Below are positions 8,698 through 16,034 of a stretch of DNA of 64,000 nucleotides, in pieces. The translations under genes were made by a program, and so were the position numbers. The stretch lies in assembly GCA_036961205.1 (NCBI GenBank), contig JBALVI010000001.1, forward strand, positions 1,302,001-1,366,000. The letters are read 5' to 3'. Every line of letters begins with the position of its first letter. The first letter of the stretch is position 1. The stretch comes from CALJFL01 sp036961205 (GTDB lineage: Bacteria > Pseudomonadota > Gammaproteobacteria > Pseudomonadales > Halieaceae). The notes beneath the pieces were generated by a model. It searched no databases. It worked only from the letters and a program-made list of their open reading frames with translations, and was not told the DNA's origin.

Positions 8698-9177
8698 TTA
8701 CAGATAGATAACCATGCTGGGAAAAGCAGCTTCTGGATTCATTAACATCACCTTCTTGTGCCGAATCAGTAAGTCTCCTCCGGCCTCCTGCAAATGATGC
8801 TCGTAGGTGCCCGCATAAAAACGCTGCTCCTCTCGATACCACATCACCACCTGAAAGTTTGAGGTAATGATCGTATCGCCGCTATCAGTTTTACCCGCCT
8901 CCTGAATATTACCGATGATATGAGAGCAGCGGATATTCGAGTCTTTTGAAGACGCCCGCGGATGGACAAAGTTGCGCCGCCGGATTTCCATCATCACCCG
9001 ATCATCGTAGAGATGAGAAATGTGGTTGAGGTGGTCGGTTTGATCTTCCATGGCCGGCATCCAGTAGGTGCCGTCAGTTGTGTACAGATCGATCCATGCG
9101 TCGAGATTGGGACGATCAAGGTGGGACGCCTCCTGATAGAGGAAATTTTCAACTTTCCTGATATCGAGTGAACTCAC
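8698..9177 (-). CDS. Ring-hydroxylating dioxygenase, beta (small) subunit
   Basis: A 159-residue NTF2-fold subunit that forms the alpha3-beta3 oxygenase with the neighbouring alpha subunit. Typical features are VENFLYQEASHLDRPNLDAW at the N-terminus, WIDLYTTDGTYWMPA, and RIRRRNF-like EIRRRNFVHPRASSK in the middle. It overlaps the alpha gene by four bases (ATGA), which supports stoichiometric expression. Family knowledge places this pair with benzoate/toluate and IacC/IacD-like oxygenases. It is the last gene of the minus-strand operon that begins at 15101. No ferredoxin or reductase gene follows. Confidence 0.9.
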   Translation of the reverse strand: MSSLDIRKVENFLYQEASHLDRPNLDAWIDLYTTDGTYWMPAMEDQTDHLNHISHLYDDRVMMEIRRRNFVHPRASSKDSNIRCSHIIGNIQEAGKTDSGDTIITSNFQVVMWYREEQRFYAGTYEHHLQEAGGDLLIRHKKVMLMNPEAAFPSMVIYL

Positions 9178-10496
9178 GCTGAAACCTCCCCTGCCATGTA
9201 CTCCTGCCAGGCGCTAAATTGCGTGCGCATGTCCAGGTCGCTAAGTCCTCCGCCCACGACCCGGTCTTCCTGAACTTCGTCTCTGCCGTATTGTCGGTGC
9301 ATTTCCACCCATTCAGTAGCGTCAGATTCGAGTCCCTCCTGCATTCTGCGATAGACCTCCAAATCGTCCGGTCCCACCATACCCCAGGATGAGTTGATCA
9401 AACGGGAATAGAGCAGGGTGCGCTGTAACATCTCGTCGGGCGCGCCTTTGAGTCTGAACGACCAGGTCTCAACAACGAATTTGTCGACTGCTATGGGCCT
9501 GACTACCCGAATATTTTGGACTGCCGATTTAATGGTCAGCGACGGGTAATAGCAGGTGTTGTGAGTGTTGAAGGAATAGATTTCCCGAGTTCGCTCTTCG
9601 CCATACGCCTTGACCATCACCTCGTGATAGGCAGGCTGTACTGTATAGTCGGCATGTATGCTGGTTTCGCCGCCGTCATAGTGGTGACCAAAGCGGAATC
9701 CGGTAATCCCTGTGTCTTCGAAGTTTTCGTAAGAAGCGCCAAAGGGTGGAATGATCTCTGCCTCGGTACGCTCCTTGCTGGCCGCTTCGGGTAGCGTGCT
9801 GATATATTCTTCGGCGGCCTGAACCACTGATTGATGAACGACCATGGGGTGCATGGTGTCATTCAGATTCTCCAGTATGGCCTTCCAATTGCAGCTGTGC
9901 TCGTAGCGTAGAACGCCACCGGCAACTTCTACCTCGCCCTCAGGAGAACGATCACACAGATTGTCAAAACACGCGATGGAGCCGCCCATCCAGGTCTTCA
10001 GATCAGGCATAGTCTCTGAAAGCGTCGCAAATACAAAGCCGCGATAACTTTCAACCTGCGCCAATGGCTGCATATTATTGCAGGAATCTTTTACGTTGAA
10101 GCCGGTATTCTCGTAGCCTTCTTCGGCGGGAATCTTGATGATGATGCCATCGTGCCCATAGGTCCAGCCGTGATAGGCGCAGCGGAATGCGCCGCGGGCA
10201 TTGCCCTGTCGCTGCTCAACTATTTTGGCGCCCTTGTGGCCACAGCGGTTGTGGAGCACATGAACCTCTCCGGACTTGTGCTTGACCATCACCACGGGGA
10301 CCTTGTGGTTGATGTTGGTAGTGAAGTAGTCGCCGGCTTTGGGTACCTGAGACTCATGGCCTATAAATATCCACGCCTGGCCCCAGATTCGCTCCATTTC
10401 GAGCTCGAAAATATCTTCATCCACGTACACCCGTTTATGTACGCGTGTAGGTTCTACCAGAGCGTTGATTTCTTCCTGACTGATTTCTTTGGTCAT
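9174..10496 (-). CDS. Rieske non-heme iron oxygenase, alpha (large) subunit
   Basis: The catalytic subunit of a ring-hydroxylating oxygenase, 440 residues. The Rieske 2Fe-2S ligands are C85, H87, C106 and H109 (NRCGHKG and RCAYHGWTYG). The mononuclear iron site includes D213, H216 and H221 in LNDTMHPMVVHQ, with a later acidic ligand in the MVGPDDLEVYRRM region. The overall pattern is that of the benzoate/anthranilate/IacC-type alpha subunits. In the context of isatin-hydrolase-like, 2-aminobenzoyl-CoA-type and MarR genes, an indolic substrate such as indole-3-acetate or an oxindole derivative is the best guess. The family needs an electron-transfer partner that is not encoded in this operon. 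Transcribed between the SDR and beta-subunit genes. Confidence 0.9.
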   Translation of the reverse strand: MTKEISQEEINALVEPTRVHKRVYVDEDIFELEMERIWGQAWIFIGHESQVPKAGDYFTTNINHKVPVVMVKHKSGEVHVLHNRCGHKGAKIVEQRQGNARGAFRCAYHGWTYGHDGIIIKIPAEEGYENTGFNVKDSCNNMQPLAQVESYRGFVFATLSETMPDLKTWMGGSIACFDNLCDRSPEGEVEVAGGVLRYEHSCNWKAILENLNDTMHPMVVHQSVVQAAEEYISTLPEAASKERTEAEIIPPFGASYENFEDTGITGFRFGHHYDGGETSIHADYTVQPAYHEVMVKAYGEERTREIYSFNTHNTCYYPSLTIKSAVQNIRVVRPIAVDKFVVETWSFRLKGAPDEMLQRTLLYSRLINSSWGMVGPDDLEVYRRMQEGLESDATEWVEMHRQYGRDEVQEDRVVGGGLSDLDMRTQFSAWQEYMAGEVSA

Positions 10497-10514
10497 AGTA
10501 CTGTCTCCGCTGAT

Positions 10515-11249
10515 TTATAGCGCCAGTGATCCCAGGCTGGCACCGCCGCAGACCATCAGTGTCTGTCCGGTGATAAAGCCGTTGGCGGAATCATTCAAAA
10601 AGCATACGGCCCTGGCAACATCGTCGGGCATTCCAAGTCGTTTCACTGGAATACTCGCGGCCATGGCGTCGAGTTTGGGATCGTTCTCCGGGATCACCTT
10701 GTGAAACATTTCGGTGGCTGCAATAGGTCCGGGAGCGACGGTATTAACGGTGATGCCATATTGACCGAGTTCCATTGCCCAGGTGCGAGCCATGCCCATC
10801 ATTCCGGATTTGGTCGCCGAATAGCTGGTTCGCGTTTGTAGGCCGAGAGCTGCGCGTGAGGTGATCAAAATAATTCGACCAAAACCGGCCTGTTTCATAC
10901 CAGGCAGGACCGCCTGACTCAGGGTAATAGCAGCGCCTATGTGAACCTGTGCCAGGTAATCGAAATCATCAAGATCAACTTCTTCCAACAGATTGGCGCG
11001 AATGAGGCCTGCGTTGTGCACTAACCCCGTCACCGTGAATTTCCCTGCGACGTCTGCCGCGGCGTCAGCGGTGGCTTGGCGGTCGCTCAGGTCCAGCTCG
11101 ACATTGTGTAATTTCGGATGAGTGAATTCAGCAGCGCGACGCGACATATTGACGACCTGCATGCCTTCGTCCAGCAGTTGCTTGCAGATGGCGCTACCGA
11201 TACCGGTGCTGCCGCCTGTGACTATTATCGTATCGTGGGCTGTTGGCAT
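10515..11249 (-). CDS. Short-chain dehydrogenase/reductase in the Rieske operon
   Basis: A classical SDR of 244 residues. The NAD(P)-binding glycine motif is VTGGSTGIG at 10-18, the structural NAG is at ~79-81 (VHNAGLI), and the catalytic triad is S131, Y143 and K147 (ITSRA and YSATK). C-terminal tetramer features (GFITGQTLMVCGGAS) are intact, so the enzyme should be active. It probably oxidises or reduces an alcohol/ketone intermediate after the Rieske step. An SDR also accompanies the Rieske genes in known auxin-degradation loci (IacE), which fits but does not prove the assignment. It lies 18 bases upstream of the alpha-subunit gene and touches the OB-fold gene with no gap. Confidence 0.88.
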   Translation of the reverse strand: MPTAHDTIIVTGGSTGIGSAICKQLLDEGMQVVNMSRRAAEFTHPKLHNVELDLSDRQATADAAADVAGKFTVTGLVHNAGLIRANLLEEVDLDDFDYLAQVHIGAAITLSQAVLPGMKQAGFGRIILITSRAALGLQTRTSYSATKSGMMGMARTWAMELGQYGITVNTVAPGPIAATEMFHKVIPENDPKLDAMAASIPVKRLGMPDDVARAVCFLNDSANGFITGQTLMVCGGASLGSLAL

Positions 11250-11816
11250 TCAGATTCCTCCAGGTTTCAGGGCCGGACTGAGCAATTCCAATTGCTCGGC
11301 ACGTTCGCAGCGGTTTTTGGCGCTGCCAAGCTCTTGTCCGGCAGCGGTGGCAATCAGTACACACTGTAGCGAGCAGTCTGTGTGGCTGAAAATTTCCACG
11401 GTCGTGCCCGGCGTAACATCCAGGGCCTGAGATGCTGTAAAACTGGCCACGTCCAGGTGGGCAATCACCGTTGGACCGCAGTCCAGAGTAATACTGGCGA
11501 TAGGCCAGGGTTTCGCACTCAGCTTACGCTTAAAAAATTCCCACAGACTATGATGTAAATCAAGTCGGCTGGTAACTACCCCTTTTCCAGAGGTAGGCCG
11601 CCAAACCAGGTCCCCCAGACATGCACTGCATAACTCACGGGGTGGGTACTGCACCTGCCCGCAACTTGTGCAGTGCTGCAAACTGAGGGAGGTGGCCAGA
11701 TTGGCTGCGGTAAAGGTTTGCCCCACGGGTGAACGCTTTTTCGGTGGCCGGGCATTCTTGCGTAAAGAGGGTCGATTCAGTTTGTGCCGGTTTTGCGTTT
11801 TTGAGGAAGTGGTCAT
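11250..11816 (-). CDS. Zn-ribbon/OB-fold (DUF35) partner of thiolase-like protein
   Basis: A 188-residue protein whose N-terminal half has a rubredoxin-like zinc ribbon, C49-x2-C52 and C63-x2-C66 (HCTSCGQVQYPPRELCSAC), followed by an OB-fold beta domain (GKGVVTSRLDLHHSL onward). The start is ATG 11816, which overlaps the stop of the thiolase-fold gene by four bases (ATGA); the open frame further upstream runs inside that gene and is not needed. DUF35 proteins commonly pair with thiolase-fold proteins and in steroid side-chain degradation form retro-aldolase complexes (Ltp2-type). The strict coupling here supports a two-subunit enzyme. The basic, Lys/Arg-rich first 30 residues are unusual and probably disordered. 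Confidence 0.85.
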   Translation of the reverse strand: MTTSSKTQNRHKLNRPSLRKNARPPKKRSPVGQTFTAANLATSLSLQHCTSCGQVQYPPRELCSACLGDLVWRPTSGKGVVTSRLDLHHSLWEFFKRKLSAKPWPIASITLDCGPTVIAHLDVASFTASQALDVTPGTTVEIFSHTDCSLQCVLIATAAGQELGSAKNRCERAEQLELLSPALKPGGI

Positions 11817-12997
11817 GCATTGGCTCCCGCAAGAATGGTCGCCGCAGAGCATAGCCCGCGATCGTAGTTGACCATGCCGAAGCCACTGACCAGCGCGTGG
11901 CTGGCCCCTTTGACTTGATTCGCACCAGCGGTGCCGGTCAGTTGGCGGATAGTCTCGGCAACGCCCATATAGCCTGCAGCAGAGCCGGCCTGGCCAACAG
12001 ATAGCTGTCCGCCACTGGTGTTGTGTGGCAGTTTGCGCTTTTGTGGGCCACTGCCGTCGAAGCGCATATCGGTATTTTGTACAAATGCGGGGCCTTCACC
12101 CTTGCCGCAAAAACCAAGATCTTCAAACTGCATCATGCTAATAACTGGATAATCGTCGTAGGTTTGGACAAGGTCAATATCATCGGGTTGAACACCCGCT
12201 TGTTGGTACAGGCTGCTTGCATATTCGGTCCAGCCGCCGCGTTCCTGAATGGGATCATCGCGATGGGCGTTGTGTAATTCGTCTGCGGCCTTGATCAGGC
12301 AGTAGGGTTGTCCAGTGGCTTGCGCGCGGTCTTCGCTCATCATCAGGAAGCCTTCTCCTCCGGCACAGGGCATCACGCAATCGAACATGTGCACTGGCCC
12401 GGCAATAGGCCTGGCGTTGAGGTATTGTTCCAGGCTCAGGGTTTTGTGGCCCAGCAGTGCTGGCGGATAGTGATTGGCGTTGTACCGCTGATCGAGTGCG
12501 ATGCGCGCGAAATCTTCCCGCTTGGCGCCATAGCGTTCCATATAATTTTGGGTGATCAGGGCAAAGGCGGCGTTCGGCCCGGCCGCGCCATAGGGAAATG
12601 CGGAATCCATAGTAAACGTACTGAATTCACCGGCAGTCATTTCAAATGACCGATGGGCGGCGCTGTCGCCGCCGATACAAGCAATGACGGATGCGTCTCC
12701 GGCCTGAATAGCCCGCGCGGCGCGGCGCATCGCAATAACTCCCGAAGCGCCACCGTAGGGCAGTTGCTCTATCCAGCGCGGGGTTATCTGATAGTGCTGG
12801 GTCAGCGAAATTGCGGAATCGATACCCAGGGTAAAACTTGACACCGCAAAGCCGTCGAGTTCGTTTTTACTGATTCCCGCCTGAGCAAGCATCAACTGTA
12901 GTGTCTTGCCAATAAACCACGGGGCGGTGTGAGGGCTCTGTTTGGCGTAGCCATGACTAACCGGTGCCAGCAACGCGACTCCCGCATAATCTCTCAC
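11813..12997 (-). CDS. Thiolase-fold protein without thiolase catalytic residues (candidate Ltp2-type retro-aldolase)
   Basis: A 394-residue SCP2-thiolase-like protein. The start is GTG 12997, preceded by GGAG at a normal distance and overlapping the upstream stop by four bases; an open extension of 14 codons is rejected. In true thiolases the nucleophilic Cys precedes a SG pair near residue 90; here the segment is LPYGGASGVIA (79-89), with Gly at the Cys position. The catalytic GHP histidine is also gone: the motif reads NTSGGQLSVGQAGSAAG (326-342), with Gln 336. Both losses are known for Ltp2-like aldolases, which cleave beta-hydroxyacyl-CoA with a DUF35 partner; Tyr 280, Tyr 283 and Tyr 343 are candidate catalytic tyrosines. 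I infer carbon-carbon cleavage releasing acetyl-CoA. Confidence 0.82.
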   Translation of the reverse strand: MRDYAGVALLAPVSHGYAKQSPHTAPWFIGKTLQLMLAQAGISKNELDGFAVSSFTLGIDSAISLTQHYQITPRWIEQLPYGGASGVIAMRRAARAIQAGDASVIACIGGDSAAHRSFEMTAGEFSTFTMDSAFPYGAAGPNAAFALITQNYMERYGAKREDFARIALDQRYNANHYPPALLGHKTLSLEQYLNARPIAGPVHMFDCVMPCAGGEGFLMMSEDRAQATGQPYCLIKAADELHNAHRDDPIQERGGWTEYASSLYQQAGVQPDDIDLVQTYDDYPVISMMQFEDLGFCGKGEGPAFVQNTDMRFDGSGPQKRKLPHNTSGGQLSVGQAGSAAGYMGVAETIRQLTGTAGANQVKGASHALVSGFGMVNYDRGLCSAATILAGANA

Positions 12998-14667
12998 GCA
13001 GTTTTTCTCCGTTTTTTCAGGTGGCGTGTATCCACGCAATCGCCAGAGGCAACCCTGGCGCGAGCTAGCGCTTTGACATCGGCCCGCTTGGGTTTGTTAG
13101 AGGCAGTTTTTGGCAGCTCGTCGCAGAAAACCACGTAGCCTGGGCATTTGAAATAGGCCAGATTCTCCAGGCTGTGTTCCACAATGCTAATTGCACTGGC
13201 TTCATTAGTCTGGTGATCTGGCTTCAATACGACGCAGACCGCAACCTCGTCGCCGCGTATGTCATCCGGTACCGCCGCCGCGATAAGCTCGGATACGCCG
13301 GGAGCACTTGCCAGTGCAGCTTCAACCTCCAGCGCAGAAATATTCTCACCAGAGCGGCGAATGACATTCTTGCGTCGGTCGACAAAGCTGAGCGTGCCAT
13401 CGGGGTTCTCGCGAACCACGTCGCCGGTATTGAGCCAACCGTCCTGCCAGGCTTCTGCCGTGGCCTCCGGGTTTTTCAAATAGCCGGAGAAAAATCCTTT
13501 TGCCGGGTTATCGCCGCGGGCGCGCACTCGCAGTTCACCGTCCTGACCGTGGGCCACTTCTTGCTTGCGCTCATCAACCAGTTGGATCTCCAGCCAATCT
13601 TCCGGTTTGCCGAAGCAACTTGTGCCCACATAGCGCGGTTCCGAATTAGCGATAATGCTGCCGCCAGTTCCCGACTCGGTCATTGCCCAGGCCTCTAGCA
13701 GTGGAAAGCCAAAGCGTTCCTCGAACACGGCATGATGTTTGGGGTTTACACCAGCGCCGAAGCCGAACTTTATCTGCCCTCGAAAATCATCTGTTGGCGC
13801 CCCGGGCATTTCCAGCAGGATCGCCGGTAATACCCCCAGGTAGTGAACGATGGTGGCACCGGAGTCTCGAACACTCTGCCACCACGAACTGGGGTGAAAA
13901 CGATCCAACTGTACGATGCAACCGCCACTCATAATCATCGCCATCGTAGAGCAGGCCATCGCGTTCATATGGTTGAGGGGTAGGGGAGTCAGTAACCGCT
14001 CTTGCCCGGGAATAACCTCTACCATGCCGCCAATAGTGTTATACCAATGGCCCGAGAACAAAAAGTAGTCATTGTTCAAAATGCAGGCCTTGGGGCGACC
14101 CGTGCTCCCCGAGGTGTAAAGAAGCGCGCATTCGGTGGCGCCGTTGATTATCTCGGCGTCTTTGGTATTGGGTGCCGCTGGAAGATCTTCCAAATTGTCG
14201 CTGGCTACAATCGCTGGCGGTGAAGCCAGCTCTGCGCAGGCGCTGTGCAAGCGGTTTACTGCCTCGGGTAATGCCACAGCCAAAGCTGCTTCGCCATGTT
14301 CAAGGAAGTAACCCATTTCCTGAGTGGGCATGTCGGGATGTAACGGAATGACGCTACATCCAAGGCTGTTCAGTGCCAGCCAATGAAAGAAAAAGTCAGC
14401 GCGATTTTCCAGTAAAAGACCAACCCGCAGTGGACTGCGATAGCCTTTTGCTCGGTATGCTTTAACCCTTGATTCCACTTGCGCGGCCGCTTCGCCATAG
14501 GTGAAATCAATGGCGTTGCTGGCATAGGATTTAGTGGCGGTGGCGGGAATATGTAAAAACGGACGATTTGCCCAAGAGGCGCAGCTGGCTGTAAAAGCCT
14601 GGTAGACACTGCTGGCAGAATTGTCTGTAGACGGGGTGCTGGACTGTGTGTGATTTTCTGACGTCAT
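12994..14667 (-). CDS. AMP-forming acyl-CoA synthetase (aryl/indolyl carboxylate-CoA ligase candidate)
   Basis: A 557-residue ANL-superfamily ligase that activates a carboxylic acid through an acyl-adenylate to the CoA thioester. The P-loop is TSGSTGRPK at 185-193, the adenylate motif is in AWAMTESGTGG, the hinge aspartate lies in WLNTGDVV followed by FVDRRKNVIRRSGENIS, and the C-terminal lysine region is ELPKTASNKPKR. The N-terminal ~20 residues are low-complexity Ser/Thr. It sits between the RidA-like gene (41 bases upstream) and the thiolase-fold gene (4-base overlap). In this setting it most likely activates the product of the Rieske/SDR steps before carbon-carbon cleavage. The substrate itself cannot be read from the sequence. 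Confidence 0.88.
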   Translation of the reverse strand: MTSENHTQSSTPSTDNSASSVYQAFTASCASWANRPFLHIPATATKSYASNAIDFTYGEAAAQVESRVKAYRAKGYRSPLRVGLLLENRADFFFHWLALNSLGCSVIPLHPDMPTQEMGYFLEHGEAALAVALPEAVNRLHSACAELASPPAIVASDNLEDLPAAPNTKDAEIINGATECALLYTSGSTGRPKACILNNDYFLFSGHWYNTIGGMVEVIPGQERLLTPLPLNHMNAMACSTMAMIMSGGCIVQLDRFHPSSWWQSVRDSGATIVHYLGVLPAILLEMPGAPTDDFRGQIKFGFGAGVNPKHHAVFEERFGFPLLEAWAMTESGTGGSIIANSEPRYVGTSCFGKPEDWLEIQLVDERKQEVAHGQDGELRVRARGDNPAKGFFSGYLKNPEATAEAWQDGWLNTGDVVRENPDGTLSFVDRRKNVIRRSGENISALEVEAALASAPGVSELIAAAVPDDIRGDEVAVCVVLKPDHQTNEASAISIVEHSLENLAYFKCPGYVVFCDELPKTASNKPKRADVKALARARVASGDCVDTRHLKKRRKTA

Positions 14668-14708
14668 ACTTTTGGTCTTATTATGTATCTACTGGAACAT
14701 TCGGATAA

Positions 14709-15101
14709 CTACACTTCGGCAGTGACTTCGATCTCCACCTTGGCTTCATCTTCGATCAGTGCGACTACCTGAACGACCGACATCGCGGGGAAGTTTTTAC
14801 CCATCACTTCGCGATAGGCTGCGCCAATCTCGCGCAGGCCGTTGGTGTAAGCCGGTTTGTCGGTGATGTACCAGGTCATCCGTACCATGTGCTCGGGGCC
14901 TGCATTTGCTGCCGCCAGTACGTCTTTAACGTTGATCAGTGCTTGGCGAACCTGCTCGGCGAAATCCGTTGTCTCAAAAACACAATCTGAATTCCAGCCG
15001 ATTTGTCCGCCAATGTAGATCCGGTTGGAGGCCGTGGCCTGAATGCCGTTGGTGTAACCTTTGGGTCGCGGCCAGCCCTCGGGTAGAAGATGTGTGTGCA
15101 T
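14709..15101 (-). CDS. RidA/YjgF-family protein lacking the usual substrate Arg
   Basis: A 130-residue member of the Rid (YjgF/YER057c/UK114) family, which form trimers and often hydrolyse enamines or imines. The C-terminal signature is FPAMSVVQVVALIEDEAKVE, in which Met replaces the arginine that normally occurs in the PAR(S/T) motif and binds the substrate carboxylate in archetypal RidA. It therefore probably belongs to a non-RidA subgroup with another substrate. A RidA-like gene also accompanies 2-aminobenzoyl-CoA clusters in Azoarcus (family knowledge), where the ring product is an enamine. It is the first gene of the minus-strand operon, with its -10 element overlapping the palindrome at 15138-15159. 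Confidence 0.87.
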   Translation of the reverse strand: MHTHLLPEGWPRPKGYTNGIQATASNRIYIGGQIGWNSDCVFETTDFAEQVRQALINVKDVLAAANAGPEHMVRMTWYITDKPAYTNGLREIGAAYREVMGKNFPAMSVVQVVALIEDEAKVEIEVTAEV

Positions 15102-15135
15102 GTCGAATGGCCTGTAATTGTTTGCGATTTAGTCC

Positions 15136-15141
15136 ATTATA
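15136..15141 (-). promoter_or_regulatory. -10 element for the ridA-like/ligase/Rieske operon
   Basis: On the minus strand this reads TATAAT, a perfect sigma-70 -10 hexamer, about 35 bases before the RidA-like start codon at 15101. It overlaps the left end of the MarR-type palindrome (15138-15159), so a bound repressor would block it. A good TTGACA-like -35 is not evident. Confidence 0.5.
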
Positions 15142-15159
15142 TTTTAAACTTAAAATATA
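15138..15159. promoter_or_regulatory. Palindromic operator A (MarR-type), divergent promoter region
   Basis: Perfect inverted repeat with 10-base arms (TATATTTTAA / TTAAAATATA) around a central AC; the core is ATTTTAAACTTAAAAT at 15141-15156. Near-identical palindromes occur at 28002-28013, 28036-28051 and 28579-28598, all next to the MarR gene at 28069. Here it lies between the divergent RidA-like (minus) and cyclase (plus) genes, overlapping a minus-strand TATAAT and a plus-strand TATATT (15156-15161), so one site could control both operons. Confidence 0.75.
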
Positions 15160-15236
15160 TTCCAGCCAATTGTGAATTTGACTTCAAGCGCTTTGTAGAC
15201 AAATCTTATCTGGCGACAATAAATGAGGAAACGCAC

Positions 15237-16028
15237 ATGAGTACTGAAGCATTGATGTCATTCGCCACTGCTCTGTCAGCTGGCTCAATCAAGGTCGTGG
15301 ATCTAACTGTGACCCTGGATCCTAATACCCCGGTGCTGAGATTGCCCGAGGAGTTCGGCTGGGGGCAGGCTTGGGCGTTCAGTAGTGAATTGATCTCCAG
15401 GTATGACGAGAAAGGACCAGCCTGGTATTGGAATAACTTTAAATGCAGTGAGCACACGGGTACGCACTTTGATGCACCGATCCACTGGGTGAGTGGCAAA
15501 GACCACGAAAATCACGCTACTGACACGTTGCCACCAGAGCGCTTTGTTGGGCCTGCCGTTGTTCTAGATGCGACCGCTGAGGTCGCAGCCAATCCGGATT
15601 ACCTGCTGACACTGGATTTCATAAAGACCTGGGAAGCGGAGCACGGTTTGATTCCCGAGGGCTCCTGGGTCCTATATCGCACCGATTGGTCGAAAAGGAC
15701 CGACCCGGAAGAATACATGAATACGCGAGAAGATGGCCCCCACAACCCCGGTTGGGAGCCCGAAGCGGTCACCTACCTTGCCGAAGAGCGCAATGTAATA
15801 GGTGTCGGTACTGAAACAGTAGGTACAGACTCCGGACAAGCTTCGGGTCAGGACCCGATGTTCCCCTGCCATAATCTGATGCACGGTGCCAACAAGTGCG
15901 GTCTGGCAAGTCTGTGCAATCTCGATCAACTCCCGACTACTGGCGCTGTACTGATTGCGGCACCACTAAAGATTCGCGAGGGCTCTGGTAGTCCAGTTCG
16001 AGTGCTGGCACTGGTCCCCGGGAGCTGA
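15237..16028 (+). CDS. Cyclase-family metal hydrolase, candidate isatin hydrolase
   Basis: A 263-residue member of the cyclase/kynurenine-formamidase family. The start is ATG 15237, with GAGGAA about 11 bases upstream; the longer open frame covers the operator region and is rejected. The metal-binding signature HTGTHFDAPIHW is at 73-84, with H73, H77 and D79 as likely Mn/Zn ligands and H83 as a further conserved residue; this is the same motif used by isatin hydrolase and bacterial kynurenine formamidase. Other family segments are GVGTETVGTDSG and FPCHNLMHGANKCGLASLCN. Because the next genes are 2-oxoacid oxidoreductase subunits and a 2-aminobenzoyl-CoA monooxygenase homologue is co-regulated, opening of isatin to isatinate is my preferred role; kynurenine-formamidase activity is the main alternative. 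Confidence 0.82.
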   Translation: MSTEALMSFATALSAGSIKVVDLTVTLDPNTPVLRLPEEFGWGQAWAFSSELISRYDEKGPAWYWNNFKCSEHTGTHFDAPIHWVSGKDHENHATDTLPPERFVGPAVVLDATAEVAANPDYLLTLDFIKTWEAEHGLIPEGSWVLYRTDWSKRTDPEEYMNTREDGPHNPGWEPEAVTYLAEERNVIGVGTETVGTDSGQASGQDPMFPCHNLMHGANKCGLASLCNLDQLPTTGAVLIAAPLKIREGSGSPVRVLALVPGS

Positions 16029-16034
16029 ATGTAA

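Noticed and set aside
11813..12997. Thiolase-fold protein as a normal acetyl-CoA acetyltransferase
   Set aside because: The nucleophilic Cys and the GHP His are both replaced, so Claisen thiolysis is unlikely.
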